From: Pseudoalteromonas luteoviolacea NCIMB 1942
Lineage (GTDB): Bacteria > Pseudomonadota > Gammaproteobacteria > Enterobacterales > Alteromonadaceae
Assembly (NCBI RefSeq): GCF_001625595.1
Contig: NZ_AUXT01000162.1
Span: forward strand, 46,900-110,899
Length of the DNA: 64,000 bases
Reading direction: 5' to 3'
Part shown: one piece after another, positions 38,379 through 47,136 of the stretch
Numbering within the stretch: position 1 is the stretch's first letter
How the letters are laid out: every line of letters starts with the position of its first letter
Translations under genes and position numbers: made by a program
The notes under the pieces: generated by a model
The model's input: only the letters and a program-made list of their open reading frames with translations
Database searches by the model: none
What the model was told of the DNA's origin: nothing

Positions 38379-38648
38379 ATGGCAGATACAGTTAATGCAC
38401 AAGTAACGGATTCAGTTACGCAGGTGAATACCAAGGTCGTTGGTGAAACACCAGCAATGGCGATGGGTAACCTGCTCATGTCTACCAGCCAAGCATTAGG
38501 TACCGCAGCACATAATGCAACAGCTGCACAGCAGCAAGCTGCTATTACGATGCAAGCTGCGACCGTTCAAGGCGTAAACTCACTTATGTCAATCGGTACT
38601 TCAGTCATCGGCCGTAGTGCAGAAGACATCATAGAGCCTGATGCTTAA
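38379..38648 (+). CDS. rebB: RebB-family R-body protein (reb 4)
   Basis: An 89-residue tandem paralogue of reb 3 (same MADTVNA and TDSVTQVNTKVVGET segments), ending in an acidic EDIIEPDA. AGGAG lies upstream of the start. A strong terminator follows 48 bases past its stop codon, so reb 1-4 probably form the highly expressed unit. Confidence 0.9.
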   Translation: MADTVNAQVTDSVTQVNTKVVGETPAMAMGNLLMSTSQALGTAAHNATAAQQQAAITMQAATVQGVNSLMSIGTSVIGRSAEDIIEPDA

Positions 38649-38696
38649 TCAAATTTGGATTTGTTGATTAAAGGATACTGATCCACTATCCCAACC

Positions 38697-38733
38697 AAGC
38701 TCTTAGTGACCGAATCACTGCTAAGAGCTTTTT
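38697..38733 (+). terminator. Intrinsic terminator inside the reb cluster
   Basis: Long stem AAGCTCTT/AAGAGCTT with an inner AGTGA/TCACT pair, followed by TTTTTACTG. It separates reb 4 from reb 5 and should reduce expression of the downstream genes. Confidence 0.8.
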
Positions 38734-38750
38734 ACTGTTTGGAGTTACAT

Positions 38751-39047
38751 ATGGAAAATCTAAATAGCGCACCCGATGCTGCGGAATCTGCAGTACAAAG
38801 TGCACAACAATCGATCGCACAATCCACCGCATTGGCACTGTCAGATGCAACTGATAACTTACGCAACCTCAACACATTGAGCACAACTGCAATTGGTGTC
38901 GCACTGTCTCAATATATAGAAACTGGCGATGATAAGTTTTCAAAAATCATTGAAGATGCACAATCTATTGTGAGCCGAGGTGCGGATAACTTCAGTGCCG
39001 TAGGAGAAAAAATTGCCACTGTCCTACATGAAAATCAAGACGAATAG
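38751..39047 (+). CDS. R-body assembly protein, RebA/RebD-like (reb 5)
   Basis: A 98-residue Ala/Ser-rich protein of a second type: AQQSIAQSTALALSDATDNL, TTAIGVALSQYIETGD and a charged C-terminus. It is a paralogue of reb 10 and distinct from the RebB-type genes. The start is ATG 38751, with TTTGGAG before it. An accessory role in ribbon assembly is inferred from its place in the locus. Confidence 0.75.
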   Translation: MENLNSAPDAAESAVQSAQQSIAQSTALALSDATDNLRNLNTLSTTAIGVALSQYIETGDDKFSKIIEDAQSIVSRGADNFSAVGEKIATVLHENQDE

Positions 39048-39052
39048 CAGCC

Positions 39053-39070
39053 TTGGGGGCACGCCCCCAA
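39053..39070 (+). terminator. Hairpin after reb 5
   Basis: Perfect 7-bp GC-rich stem TTGGGGG/CCCCCAA with a CACG loop, directly after the reb 5 stop. It lacks a T tract, so it may stabilise the 3' end or act as a weak terminator. Confidence 0.5.
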
Positions 39071-39198
39071 AATCCTAGAAAAGCCCGAATCAAATCTAAC
39101 TTTACCCGATTTTTAAACGGTTAACCTCCGTATTCTAGTTGCAACGATTGCTCAGTTGTTGAGCGACTAACCAGTTTGAATTTAACGAGGACTTAATC

Positions 39199-39579
39199 AT
39201 GAATGAGCAAGACAAAGACAGCGTGCCGTTTTCGCAACAAGCGACCAGCATGACCGAAACCACTTTAGCAGAAACGCTCGGGCTATCTATGCATAATGCC
39301 GTAACCAGTCAACAGCATGCTCAAATGACGACCGCGGCTTCAATCACCAATGCTTGCGCCAGGTTGCTAAAAACGCCTAACCCAACTCAGGCAGCTGAAA
39401 AAGATAAAGAAAAACCGCAAGAAGCGGCTGATGAAGCCATGGTAGCAGAACCCGTTGAACCGGAGCCAAGCAAACAAGAGAAGAAGCCCCGTTTCAACCT
39501 ATTTCGCTTTGGTAAAAACAAGCAGTCAGCACCAAAAGAAGCACCAATCAAGCCCGATGAACCAACCGATACGGAGTGA
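39199..39579 (+). CDS. Reb-like protein with charged C-terminal tail (reb 6)
   Basis: Residues 1-62 are Reb-like (LAETLGLSMHNAVTSQQHAQ, SITNACARLL) and match reb 9. Residues 63-126 are a Pro/Glu/Lys-rich, probably disordered tail with a basic patch (KKPRFNLFRFGKNK). The tail might anchor or cap the ribbon. AACGAGGA precedes the start. Function inferred only from the cluster. Confidence 0.7.
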   Translation: MNEQDKDSVPFSQQATSMTETTLAETLGLSMHNAVTSQQHAQMTTAASITNACARLLKTPNPTQAAEKDKEKPQEAADEAMVAEPVEPEPSKQEKKPRFNLFRFGKNKQSAPKEAPIKPDEPTDTE

Positions 39580-39584
39580 ACACC

Positions 39585-39827
39585 ATGGCTTCACTTGCCA
39601 AATATAGCGCTCTTTATGAAGAGCATATGGCGCAAATCCAAGCGCTCTCTGAAAAGCAAGAGCAAGAAGTAGCAGACTTACTGGCAGAAAATGATCAACG
39701 ACTCGAATCTCTAGCGCCATTTTCTAACGCTCAGAGTGTTAACCTAGAAGTTACCAAGCAGTTAGAAGCCGTCGAGGAGCAGATCAGCGATGTACTTAAC
39801 GAAATTAATAGCCAGCTCATTGGCTAA
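39585..39827 (+). CDS. Small coiled-coil protein in the R-body locus (reb 7)
   Basis: An 80-residue Glu/Gln/Leu-rich protein predicted to be an alpha-helical coiled coil (ALSEKQEQEVADLLAENDQR, QLEAVEEQISDVL). It has no RebB signature. The start is ATG 39585, with GGAG eight bases upstream inside the end of reb 6; six bases separate the two genes, so they are co-translated. A scaffold role is inferred. Confidence 0.65.
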   Translation: MASLAKYSALYEEHMAQIQALSEKQEQEVADLLAENDQRLESLAPFSNAQSVNLEVTKQLEAVEEQISDVLNEINSQLIG

Positions 39828-39861
39828 ACCGCCCATACATTTAACTTAAAAGGAAATAGCA

Positions 39862-40143
39862 ATGGCTAAAGACCCAACTGTAAACAAGCAAATTACCGAC
39901 TCGATCACTCAAGTCAATACCAAAGTACTTGCGGATAACCCATCAATGGCGATGGGAAATCTCTTCGCCTCAATGGGCGCAGCACTATCAAATGCTGGCC
40001 ACAATGCAAGCAATGCACAACAGCAAGCGGCAATCACTGTGCAAGCTGCTACGATTCAAGGCGTTAACGCCTTGGGAGCGGTTGGTAGTGCCGTACTTGG
40101 ACGCGCCGCATCAGCCATAACAGACAAAGATGATGGCCAATAA
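39862..40143 (+). CDS. rebB: RebB-family R-body protein (reb 8)
   Basis: A 93-residue RebB-type protein: TDSITQVNTKVLADNPSMAM, NAGHNASNAQQQAAITVQAA and GVNALGAVGS. It differs from reb 3/4 more than they do from each other. AAAGGAAATAGC precedes the start. Confidence 0.85.
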   Translation: MAKDPTVNKQITDSITQVNTKVLADNPSMAMGNLFASMGAALSNAGHNASNAQQQAAITVQAATIQGVNALGAVGSAVLGRAASAITDKDDGQ

Positions 40144-40157
40144 ATCATCCTATTGTG

Positions 40158-40178
40158 CAGAGGCGTATACCGCCTCTG
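40158..40178 (+). terminator. Hairpin between reb 8 and reb 9
   Basis: Perfect 8-bp stem CAGAGGCG/CGCCTCTG with a 5-base loop, followed by TTTGAGC. It begins 14 bases past the reb 8 stop; a weak terminator or processing site. Confidence 0.55.
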
Positions 40179-40238
40179 TTTGAGCATTTGTATTCCACTT
40201 AATTGGCGTTTCGCCTTACTTTTAAGAGGTAATAACCC

Positions 40239-40415
40239 ATGTCAGATAAAAATGGACCCAGTGTCGAAGAGATCATCTCACAATTAAGTGACTCTGCGCT
40301 TGCCGACACAGTGGGGTTAATGATGCAGAATGCGGTGACAGCACAACAAAGTGCACAGACCTATACATCGGCATCCATCTCCTCAGCCTGTGCACTGATC
40401 CTTGCACAAGGTTGA
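40239..40415 (+). CDS. Short Reb-like protein (reb 9), 58 codons
   Basis: A 58-residue protein read directly from the sequence, starting MSDKNGPSVEE and ending CALILAQG. The core LADTVGLMMQNAVTAQQSAQ matches reb 6 residues, and the end SISSACALIL matches SITNACARLL, so reb 9 is the tailless paralogue of reb 6. AAGAGGT lies upstream of the ATG, and the stop is 9 bases from the reb 10 start. It is shorter than usual gene-calling limits. Confidence 0.75.
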   Translation: MSDKNGPSVEEIISQLSDSALADTVGLMMQNAVTAQQSAQTYTSASISSACALILAQG

Positions 40416-40424
40416 TAACTTACC

Positions 40425-40697
40425 ATGGCAGACAAAACTGCAGCGCTCATCAAAGCCCAACAAGCAGTGGCACAGTCAACATCCATGGCTGTGCAAGACG
40501 CGACCGACAACTTGCGAAACTTAAGCACAATTGCCACCACAGCCATTGGTGTTGCTCTATCGCAATTGCTTGCAACCGGTGATCCCAAGTACGTCAAAGT
40601 CATCGAAGAGGCACAAAAAGCAATGACCAAAGGGACAGAGAACTTTTCCGATGTAGGCACAAAGGCAGCGAAAATCTTAAAAGATTTTACCCCTTAA
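40425..40697 (+). CDS. R-body assembly protein, RebA/RebD-like (reb 10)
   Basis: A 90-residue paralogue of reb 5: IKAQQAVAQSTSMAVQDATD, TTAIGVALSQLLATGD and a Lys-rich C-terminus. Last gene of the locus; its end overlaps the convergent gene at 40687 by 11 bases. Confidence 0.75.
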   Translation: MADKTAALIKAQQAVAQSTSMAVQDATDNLRNLSTIATTAIGVALSQLLATGDPKYVKVIEEAQKAMTKGTENFSDVGTKAAKILKDFTP

Positions 40698-41127
40698 TAT
40701 ATTCGCTGTTTTTGTACCACTCCTTATTCATATATCGATAGTGGCTGAGTAATTTAGAGCGCTTACCAACAGCTCTTAACCCCACAATTAAATGATCAAC
40801 GCAGTTGTACTTGGCAATATCGTAATGCACCGATTTGCCTTGATTTAACTTGAAAAACAATTTGTCGACCTGCGCAACAGACATTCTTTTCGCCACCAGC
40901 TCTCGCGCATACACTTTTACTCTTTTCGGTATGGGCTCGGAGCAAAACCCTGTAAACCCAAACCCATAAGCAAACCAGCGCCCATCGAGATTATTACGCA
41001 ACACTAAGCTGGCATGACGACGATAAAGAGGATGATTATTTGGCAGCCCCAATGCATCTGTTGCAAGGCTGATTCGAATGTAAGTAAAAACCATAAAGGT
41101 CTCAACAGGGTGTAAAGATGTGAACAT
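40687..41127 (-). CDS. Permuted NlpC/P60-like (LRAT/YiiX-type) protein, putative
   Basis: A 146-residue protein with a His in RHASLVLRN (near 39) followed much later by a Cys in KYNCVDHLI (near 109). That order, His before Cys, is typical of circularly permuted papain-like NlpC/P60 domains such as LRAT and YiiX. No signal peptide. The start is ATG 41127 with AGGTGG just before it; an ATG at 41094 is possible. It converges on and overlaps reb 10. Function unknown; the fold assignment is an inference from two motifs. Confidence 0.5.
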   Translation of the reverse strand: MFTSLHPVETFMVFTYIRISLATDALGLPNNHPLYRRHASLVLRNNLDGRWFAYGFGFTGFCSEPIPKRVKVYARELVAKRMSVAQVDKLFFKLNQGKSVHYDIAKYNCVDHLIVGLRAVGKRSKLLSHYRYMNKEWYKNSEYIKG

Positions 41128-41175
41128 GGACCACCTGGTTAGCTAACTACCTAATTAGACTAACCATTTGGTCCA
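41127..41175. promoter_or_regulatory. Interrupted 49-bp dyad at the start of the 40687-41127 gene
   Basis: Arms TGGACCA / TGGTCCA (7 bp) and, nested two bases inside, TGGTTAG / CTAACCA (7 bp), around a 17-base centre. It overlaps the start codon and the ribosome binding site of the minus-strand gene. It could be an operator or, in RNA, a stem that hides the start. Confidence 0.55.
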
Positions 41176-41208
41176 CTTTTAACTCGCTGAAATAAATGAT
41201 GAATTGGG

Positions 41209-42393
41209 TTAAACTTGGGATGCTTGCGCGTTATTCACTTTGCGCAAGTGAGGGGTAATAAACTGACTCAAAATCAGTGAACAAGCTGCTAAAGCTGCAC
41301 CAAAATAAAACACCAAAGACTGATCATATAGCCACACAACACCAAAACTGGCTGGAATGAAAACCGCCGCAATATGATTAATCGTAAAGCTCACACCTGC
41401 GGTTGCTGCAATGTCTTCTGGTTTCGCTATTTTTTGAAAATAGGTTTTCAGTGCAATTGCCATTGCAAAGAAGATATGATCAATCACATACAGTACTGCG
41501 GCCAAATTTGCAGATTCCACAACGGCATAGCCTACAAATACACCTATCAAGCCGATGTACTCCACCGTCAATGCTTTCTGCTCACCGATACGCCCTATCC
41601 AACTGCCGATTTTGGGCGCTAGAAAAATATTAATCACGTGATTAAGCATGTATAACGCGGTAATTTCCGCAACATCATAGCCAAACTTTTCAACCATTAA
41701 AAATCCGGCAAAAACCATAAATATTTGCCTGCGAGCGCCGGAGAAAAATACCAACATATAGTACAAGCTGTACTCTTTTCGTAGGATTAACTTCTTATTT
41801 TGCGGTGCAGATTCAATAAATTGCGGATGTGTAAAGGCTAGAAACATGGTCACCAATAGGCCTGCCCCACCAATCAATAAATACATCCATACATAATCAC
41901 TGTGAAACACACTAAAACCAAGCCAAATTACGGCAAAGGTTACCAATGCCGCCATAGACTTCACTGACAATAGCTGGCCTAACTTTTCAGCTGCTTCATC
42001 CTTTTTAAACCACTGTAAACTTAACGATTGATTGATCGTTTCAAAATAATGAAAGCCGATGGACATCAAAACGGTAGTCGCATACAAGCCGTATATCGTT
42101 GGGAATAGGCCCGTTACTGCCACTCCAATAGAAAGCAAACACAGACTAATAACGGCAAATGTTTGCTCTTTGAGAACCAACAAAATAAACACGGCTGTAA
42201 ATGCAAGAAAACCAGGGATCTCACGCAAAGACTGTAACATTCCCATATTAGCACCTGTAAAGGCGGCAGCCTCTACAGCAAAGTTGTTTAGCATTGCTGT
42301 CCATCCTGCAAATGCCATAGCCATTACGATGGTGGTCAGTACCAAGAAACTCATTGGGGTGGGCGAAAACTGCCAAAAACGTCGTTTGTTCAT
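41209..42393 (-). CDS. Major facilitator superfamily transporter
   Basis: A 394-residue membrane protein with about 12 hydrophobic spans in two halves and a central hydrophilic loop (QFIESAPQNKKLILRKEYS). Substrate cannot be told from sequence. It is divergent from an AraC-type regulator 74 bases away, an arrangement typical of a regulator controlling a drug or metabolite exporter, as in the E. coli NimR/NimT pair. Confidence 0.85.
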   Translation of the reverse strand: MNKRRFWQFSPTPMSFLVLTTIVMAMAFAGWTAMLNNFAVEAAAFTGANMGMLQSLREIPGFLAFTAVFILLVLKEQTFAVISLCLLSIGVAVTGLFPTIYGLYATTVLMSIGFHYFETINQSLSLQWFKKDEAAEKLGQLLSVKSMAALVTFAVIWLGFSVFHSDYVWMYLLIGGAGLLVTMFLAFTHPQFIESAPQNKKLILRKEYSLYYMLVFFSGARRQIFMVFAGFLMVEKFGYDVAEITALYMLNHVINIFLAPKIGSWIGRIGEQKALTVEYIGLIGVFVGYAVVESANLAAVLYVIDHIFFAMAIALKTYFQKIAKPEDIAATAGVSFTINHIAAVFIPASFGVVWLYDQSLVFYFGAALAACSLILSQFITPHLRKVNNAQASQV

Positions 42394-42467
42394 TCACTAT
42401 CCTAAGCACATTGAGAGAAAAGCCTGATTAGTATATGCTCAATTTTTGTTGGCCAAAATTCAAATAC

Positions 42468-43274
42468 ATGACAGAAAATTTATCAAAACAGACAAATCAA
42501 TCTTGGCAGCATGTGAAGTCTCGCTTTAAGCGTACCTCTTTAGACAGGCCCGTTTTCCCGCGCGCGTCAACGATGCCTGAGTGGGAACATGTGGAAGAGC
42601 ACAGCCACGCTTGGGGGCAACTGACCTATATCAACAATGGCGTGATGACCATTTTTACCCCGCAAGGGACGTTTGTGATCCCACCCCAACAAGCACTTTG
42701 GATCCCGCCCAATGTCGCACACGAAACCTACTGCCGATACGGCGGCCACTTTCGCAGTGTCTATATTGATCAAAAATATGAGTCCTTGTTAGGTAGTACC
42801 GCCAAATCTCTGGTCGTCAGTGATCTGCTCAAAGCGATGATTTTGGAGATATGTACATGGCCAGAAGACTACCCTCTAGATGATAAAACTCAGCGTTTTA
42901 TAGACGTGTTTGTCGACAGGCTAGAAATCGCCCCAACCAGCGACTTCTTCATCCCCAGTGCACAAGACCCCCGTCTGCACCCCATTGTATCAGAATTGTA
43001 TGCTAACCCTGGGAGCTCACTCACGCTGGAACAGTGGGGCCAACAAGTGGGCGCATCTAGTCGAACGCTAAATCGACTGTTTCACAAAAATTTTGCAATG
43101 GGCTTTAGTCAATGGAAACAAAAGTTAAGGGCGCTGCGCGCCGTTGAAATGCTCAATGCCGGCCAGTCGCAACAAATCATTGCACAGCAACTTGGTTTTG
43201 AGTCAAGTAGTGCCTTCAACAGCGCCTTTAAAAAGGTATTTGGTGTGCCTCCCAAGCAGTACTCCAAACTATAA
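42468..43274 (+). CDS. AraC-family regulator with N-terminal cupin (NimR-like)
   Basis: About 268 residues: an N-terminal cupin-like sensor (EEHSHAWGQLTYINNG, VIPPQQALWIPPNVAH) and a C-terminal AraC double HTH (LEQWGQQVGASSRTLNRLFH, IIAQQLGFESSSAFNSAFKK). The start is ATG 42468; the frame continues upstream without a plausible site. It probably regulates the divergent MFS transporter. It converges on the outer-membrane gene, ending 11 bases before its stop codon. Confidence 0.9.
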   Translation: MTENLSKQTNQSWQHVKSRFKRTSLDRPVFPRASTMPEWEHVEEHSHAWGQLTYINNGVMTIFTPQGTFVIPPQQALWIPPNVAHETYCRYGGHFRSVYIDQKYESLLGSTAKSLVVSDLLKAMILEICTWPEDYPLDDKTQRFIDVFVDRLEIAPTSDFFIPSAQDPRLHPIVSELYANPGSSLTLEQWGQQVGASSRTLNRLFHKNFAMGFSQWKQKLRALRAVEMLNAGQSQQIIAQQLGFESSSAFNSAFKKVFGVPPKQYSKL

Positions 43275-43285
43275 TGGTGACCGAT

Positions 43286-44419
43286 TTACCAGTGTAATAC
43301 GGTACGCAGTGTCATCACATTTTGCCAATTGGCGACAACACCGGGCTCGTCGCTATTGACGGCACCATCGTGCCACTGCGCCGCGACCGTGGTATGCAAG
43401 TTTTCTGACCAGTCATATTTTACGTAGCATTCAACCATACGCGTCACAGCCGTTTGGCCACCTGACGACTCATTCCCTATAAAACTTGCCCCAGCGGCAA
43501 GCGTGAATGCTTGGTGGTTGTACTGCCCTGAAAGGCTCGCGAAATGGGTCTTATCCAACGCCTCATCGTCTTCTGTTTGTTGATAACTGCCACTGTGACC
43601 TAAGCGACTATGCAACTGAACCTTGCCTATTTCTTTGTAAAGTGCACTGTATACCCCGTGTCGCTTTGTATCACTGTTATGCCAACTCCCAAAGGTCAAG
43701 GTCATGTTTTTTGCGAGCTGTCTTTGCCCTTCCAGTGTGGCAAATACCCCATCTGCACCATTTATCTGGTTAAATGTATCCGCGTAGTTTCCTTGATTGT
43801 CGGCCAACCCTTTGGCGCTCGACAATAACAAACGCCAACGCCACTGGTCACCTGAAGTCGCCCCTTGGTAACGCAGTGCAGGCGCATAATCAGGAAAGTC
43901 GATGCTAGGGTTATTTACAAATCCAGCAGTCATAAACTGCCCAACTTCATCGTTGGCCACATCATTGGTATCAACCAGCATGCTCACTTCGGCAAGACCC
44001 AGCAGAACCTGTTGCTCACTGCTGGGCAACGCGTATTGCCAATATAATGAAGATAATTGAGCGCGACTGGTTCCGCGACCATCTTCCGTTGTCGCGGCGT
44101 CTTCATTAGTATTGCCAAGCCAGGATGAAACGCCCCCCTCACTCGGGTTTCGACTGTGCTCAAGCCACATAAACCAAGTATGCGCGGCACGTGTTATGGT
44201 ACTTTCAAAGTCAATGGAATAGAGCCGCTCTCGCTCTACATCCAACGAACTCCCTTCTAACGAGACACTATGCGCACTCGGCGCAAACTGGTCGCTTAAC
44301 AATACTGAACCGCTAGACTCATAGTTAAATGGGCTACTACTCGCAGCAGCATGTACCGCGTAAAGGTTTATTCCGATCGCCATCAACCACACGCTGACTT
44401 TAGCTGTTTTCCAATGCAC
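43286..44419 (-). CDS. Outer-membrane beta-barrel protein
   Basis: A protein of about 377 residues with a signal peptide (VSVWLMAIGINLYAVHAAA) and a barrel-like alternation of strands, ending in a terminal Trp. Ser, Asp and Asn are abundant in loops. I place the start at GTG 44417-44419, after GAGAAG; a longer frame from 44488 would put an implausible 23-residue extension in front of the signal peptide. Family unrecognised; it resembles porins in character only. Confidence 0.65.
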   Translation of the reverse strand: MHWKTAKVSVWLMAIGINLYAVHAAASSSPFNYESSGSVLLSDQFAPSAHSVSLEGSSLDVERERLYSIDFESTITRAAHTWFMWLEHSRNPSEGGVSSWLGNTNEDAATTEDGRGTSRAQLSSLYWQYALPSSEQQVLLGLAEVSMLVDTNDVANDEVGQFMTAGFVNNPSIDFPDYAPALRYQGATSGDQWRWRLLLSSAKGLADNQGNYADTFNQINGADGVFATLEGQRQLAKNMTLTFGSWHNSDTKRHGVYSALYKEIGKVQLHSRLGHSGSYQQTEDDEALDKTHFASLSGQYNHQAFTLAAGASFIGNESSGGQTAVTRMVECYVKYDWSENLHTTVAAQWHDGAVNSDEPGVVANWQNVMTLRTVLHW

Positions 44420-44668
44420 TTTACTTCTCACTATTTTGTTTTGTGATAAAGAAAAGTTACCAATTTGAAAGCTCAAAAACTGAGCCAAATCGATGTAATA
44501 TCAAGGGAAACACAGCCAGAATTAAACGTTTTGTGTATCGAAGGTGGTGTTATAAAAGCTGTCGGTAGTCTTCGCTGATGATAAAGCCACGTTGTTGATG
44601 CAACCTTGGTAGCTGTGCAAGCAACTGTGGCTTTCCTACTTAATTTACGGACTGTGCCGTTATAGTTG

Positions 44669-45071
44669 TCACGTCAGAGTTAGATGTGCGACGACTTCTG
44701 TATCACTGGTTGGTTTCATGCTGGCATGCAATAACCAATGAGCATCTCCGTGTTCAAAAGACCAAGTCAGTGCACCTCTGTCTCCAGCCAGCGGTCGTCA
44801 TCTGCTGCTCATTATTGATAACAGATTGACACCCTCGTCCACCAACAATAACCAGCGTATGCAACTCCATACAGTTGGCTACGTTATCATCAGCCAATGT
44901 TCGCAACCCACTTTCCGAACGCACAGGTAACGTATCGTTTGTCAGCGTCACTAACTCATAGCCCACCTCAGGCGCTAGTAAATCGTTGGCAACTGCAAAC
45001 GCATCTAATGGCCCAGCAAGATCAACCGTTTAAAATTCATGATAGATATAAAAACCCACCTTATGTGACAT
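44669..45071 (-). pseudogene. Remnant of a GlxA-type (DJ-1/PfpI + AraC) regulator gene and adjoining fragment
   Basis: From ATG 45071, which has an excellent AAAGGAGGTACTTT site, the frame reads MSHKVGFYIYHEF, then TAA at 45030-45032, then TVDLAGPLDAFAVAND and a continuation to LVIVGGRGCQ. These match the DJ-1/PfpI domain of GlxA-family regulators with a Gln codon changed to a stop. The homology ends near 44790; the rest of the DJ-1 domain and the AraC domain are missing. A second open fragment in another frame (GALTWSFEHGDAHWLLHAS) ends at 44669 and is not recognised. The gene is decayed. Confidence 0.75.
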
Positions 45072-45570
45072 AAAGTACCTCCTTTGAGTTAGAGCATATC
45101 CTAGTACTGGCAAGCCCTTAAGGACTTACGCTTATCTAAAAAGGACATATATTGCAGTGAGTTTAGTGTTGTTTGTATGAGCGTTTTAGGTGTTTTACTT
45201 TGCGTGGTTAGATAAACAACATTCTAAATATGAAATAACTAATTAAATCTACTCTATTAAAAATGTATTAACGCCCCTAACCCCACCCTTAAAACCTCAC
45301 TAAAGTTGCTATAAACTAAATAATACAAGCGCTATCACGACAATAAAGCAAACCTCTGGCATCTTCATTACGGCAAAAAACACATACAAACAGCCCACAA
45401 TCATGGAGCTTCATCCTCACAAAACTATTTTTGTTTTTGCATCACTGAAAGGTGATTTTAAAAACAACACGTAACCAAACTAACTTATTTTACCCACCAT
45501 CTCTTACTGGTAAGTGTCTAACAAAAAGGCTAATTTGTTTCTTTAATAAATACAAAGAAGGAACGCCCAT
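45072..45570. other. AT-rich gene-free stretch
   Basis: About 500 bases upstream of the erythromycin-esterase-like gene with no ORF, hairpin or repeat that I can support. The esterase gene's ribosome binding site (AAGAAGGAA) is at its right end. Probably promoter plus decayed sequence. Confidence 0.4.
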
Positions 45571-46929
45571 ATGCACCACGACCAAACCAAAAATACGTTG
45601 AAATTCTCTAAAGCCATCACTTTTTGCTTCGCGACTCTAATTACAGGTTGTGGTTCTGGCAGTTCAGGCCCATCGACGCCCCAAACATCCAACCCTATAC
45701 AACCAGATACTGGGAACAACGCGAACTATGTGTCTTTTATTAGAGACAATCATGTCTCTATCGCAAACTTGACCAATACAGAGGACTTTCATGACCTCAG
45801 ATCACTTGATACTTATTTCAGTGGGCCGAGATTAATTCAATTAGGGGAAAGCAGTCACGGCTCAAAACAGATGAATCAAATAAAGAATCGCTTGACCCAA
45901 TATTTGCATCAGTATCACGACTTTAATACCATTGCTTTTGAAAGCTCTACATTTGCTTGTACTAACGCACTAGATATAAAGCCAGATATCTCCAGTAGAG
46001 AGCTTATGGGCGCGTGTATTTTTGGCATCTGGATGACAGAATCTGTGCTTGATTTATTTGACTATATTGTCGCGTCACAGAATACTGAGCGCCCGCTAAA
46101 ATTGGCTGGTTTTGATGTCCAGCGCTCAGGTAGTTTTGATGGCACCCACCACTATCAAACTTTCCTCTCTGACGCGCTTACCAGACAACCAGCCCAATTC
46201 GAACTTGACTTAGAGACACTGGTAACAACCGTGGCGACGCTCAGTGAACGGGATAGAGACTGCTTTAGGGACTATAGTCAATCAGGCTGTGATTACATTG
46301 GGCAGCAATTGCCTGATACAAAAGCGACGCTTGATAAACTCGTAGACCACTTTGTAAATCAGGTCACTCCTGAACCAATGACACTACTCGTTACCCGTTC
46401 AATGCGACGCATGATGGATATGATAGAAGCCAGTTATGAAGATGGAATAAGTGCCGGTATTCGCGCAAGAGATCGCGGTATGGCTGACAACTTTATTGAT
46501 TTAGCAGACTCTGTATTAAGCAACGAAAAAATCATTATTTGGGCACATAATTTCCACATAGCAGAACATTACCCCAGCGCAGCAACACCACAAAAACACA
46601 TGGGCGCACATCTTGCGGATCATTACGGGGAAGATCTCTACACTGTCGCACTCTATATGTTGTCTGGCGAGAATGCATCGAATTCCAGACAACGTACGGG
46701 TGTTACGCCACATGCGCCTAATTCACTTGAGTCGTTGGCTGATGAGGCCACTGACTCGATTGCGTTTTTACCTCTGAATAAACAAGATCAAGCTGGCACC
46801 GCTGATGACTGGTTGTTCATAGAAACAACAGCCAAAGAGTGGGGCACTCGCGAGACTAATGTGGTTTTAGCAAACGTTTATGACGCCATCATATTACTAC
46901 CGACTTCAAGCATGCCCGACTATTTATAG
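45571..46929 (+). CDS. Erythromycin-esterase-family lipoprotein
   Basis: A 452-residue protein with a lipoprotein signal ending at the lipobox LITGC (Cys27), followed by a Ser/Pro/Thr/Asn-rich linker. The catalytic domain shows the family motifs: IQLGESSHGS with the first Glu/His, AFESSTFAC, the RDRGMADNF stretch and IIWAHNFHIA. EreA/EreB open the macrolactone ring of 14-membered macrolides; chromosomal relatives have largely unknown substrates. The lipid anchor places it at the outer or inner membrane, unlike the cytoplasmic Ere enzymes, so a macrolide-resistance role should not be assumed. Confidence 0.85.
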   Translation: MHHDQTKNTLKFSKAITFCFATLITGCGSGSSGPSTPQTSNPIQPDTGNNANYVSFIRDNHVSIANLTNTEDFHDLRSLDTYFSGPRLIQLGESSHGSKQMNQIKNRLTQYLHQYHDFNTIAFESSTFACTNALDIKPDISSRELMGACIFGIWMTESVLDLFDYIVASQNTERPLKLAGFDVQRSGSFDGTHHYQTFLSDALTRQPAQFELDLETLVTTVATLSERDRDCFRDYSQSGCDYIGQQLPDTKATLDKLVDHFVNQVTPEPMTLLVTRSMRRMMDMIEASYEDGISAGIRARDRGMADNFIDLADSVLSNEKIIIWAHNFHIAEHYPSAATPQKHMGAHLADHYGEDLYTVALYMLSGENASNSRQRTGVTPHAPNSLESLADEATDSIAFLPLNKQDQAGTADDWLFIETTAKEWGTRETNVVLANVYDAIILLPTSSMPDYL

Positions 46930-47136
46930 CCATATTTAAAAAGCACAAAAAGTAAACAATCTTTTACAAGAAACTTAGATAAATACACTAAGTTTCTTAT
47001 CAAGGCCAATACTATCAATTGGTTAAAAAAAATAACACTGGAACGATTGAAATCATTTCAATTACATTTTATACACATTGAGCAACATTTGATTGTATCT
47101 TTAGGTTTTCTAACAAGTGAATATAAAAGGTACAAC

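Noticed and set aside
45571..46929. Macrolide resistance gene
   Set aside because: Erythromycin-esterase motifs are present, but the lipid anchor and isolated context differ from mobile ere genes; substrate is unknown.
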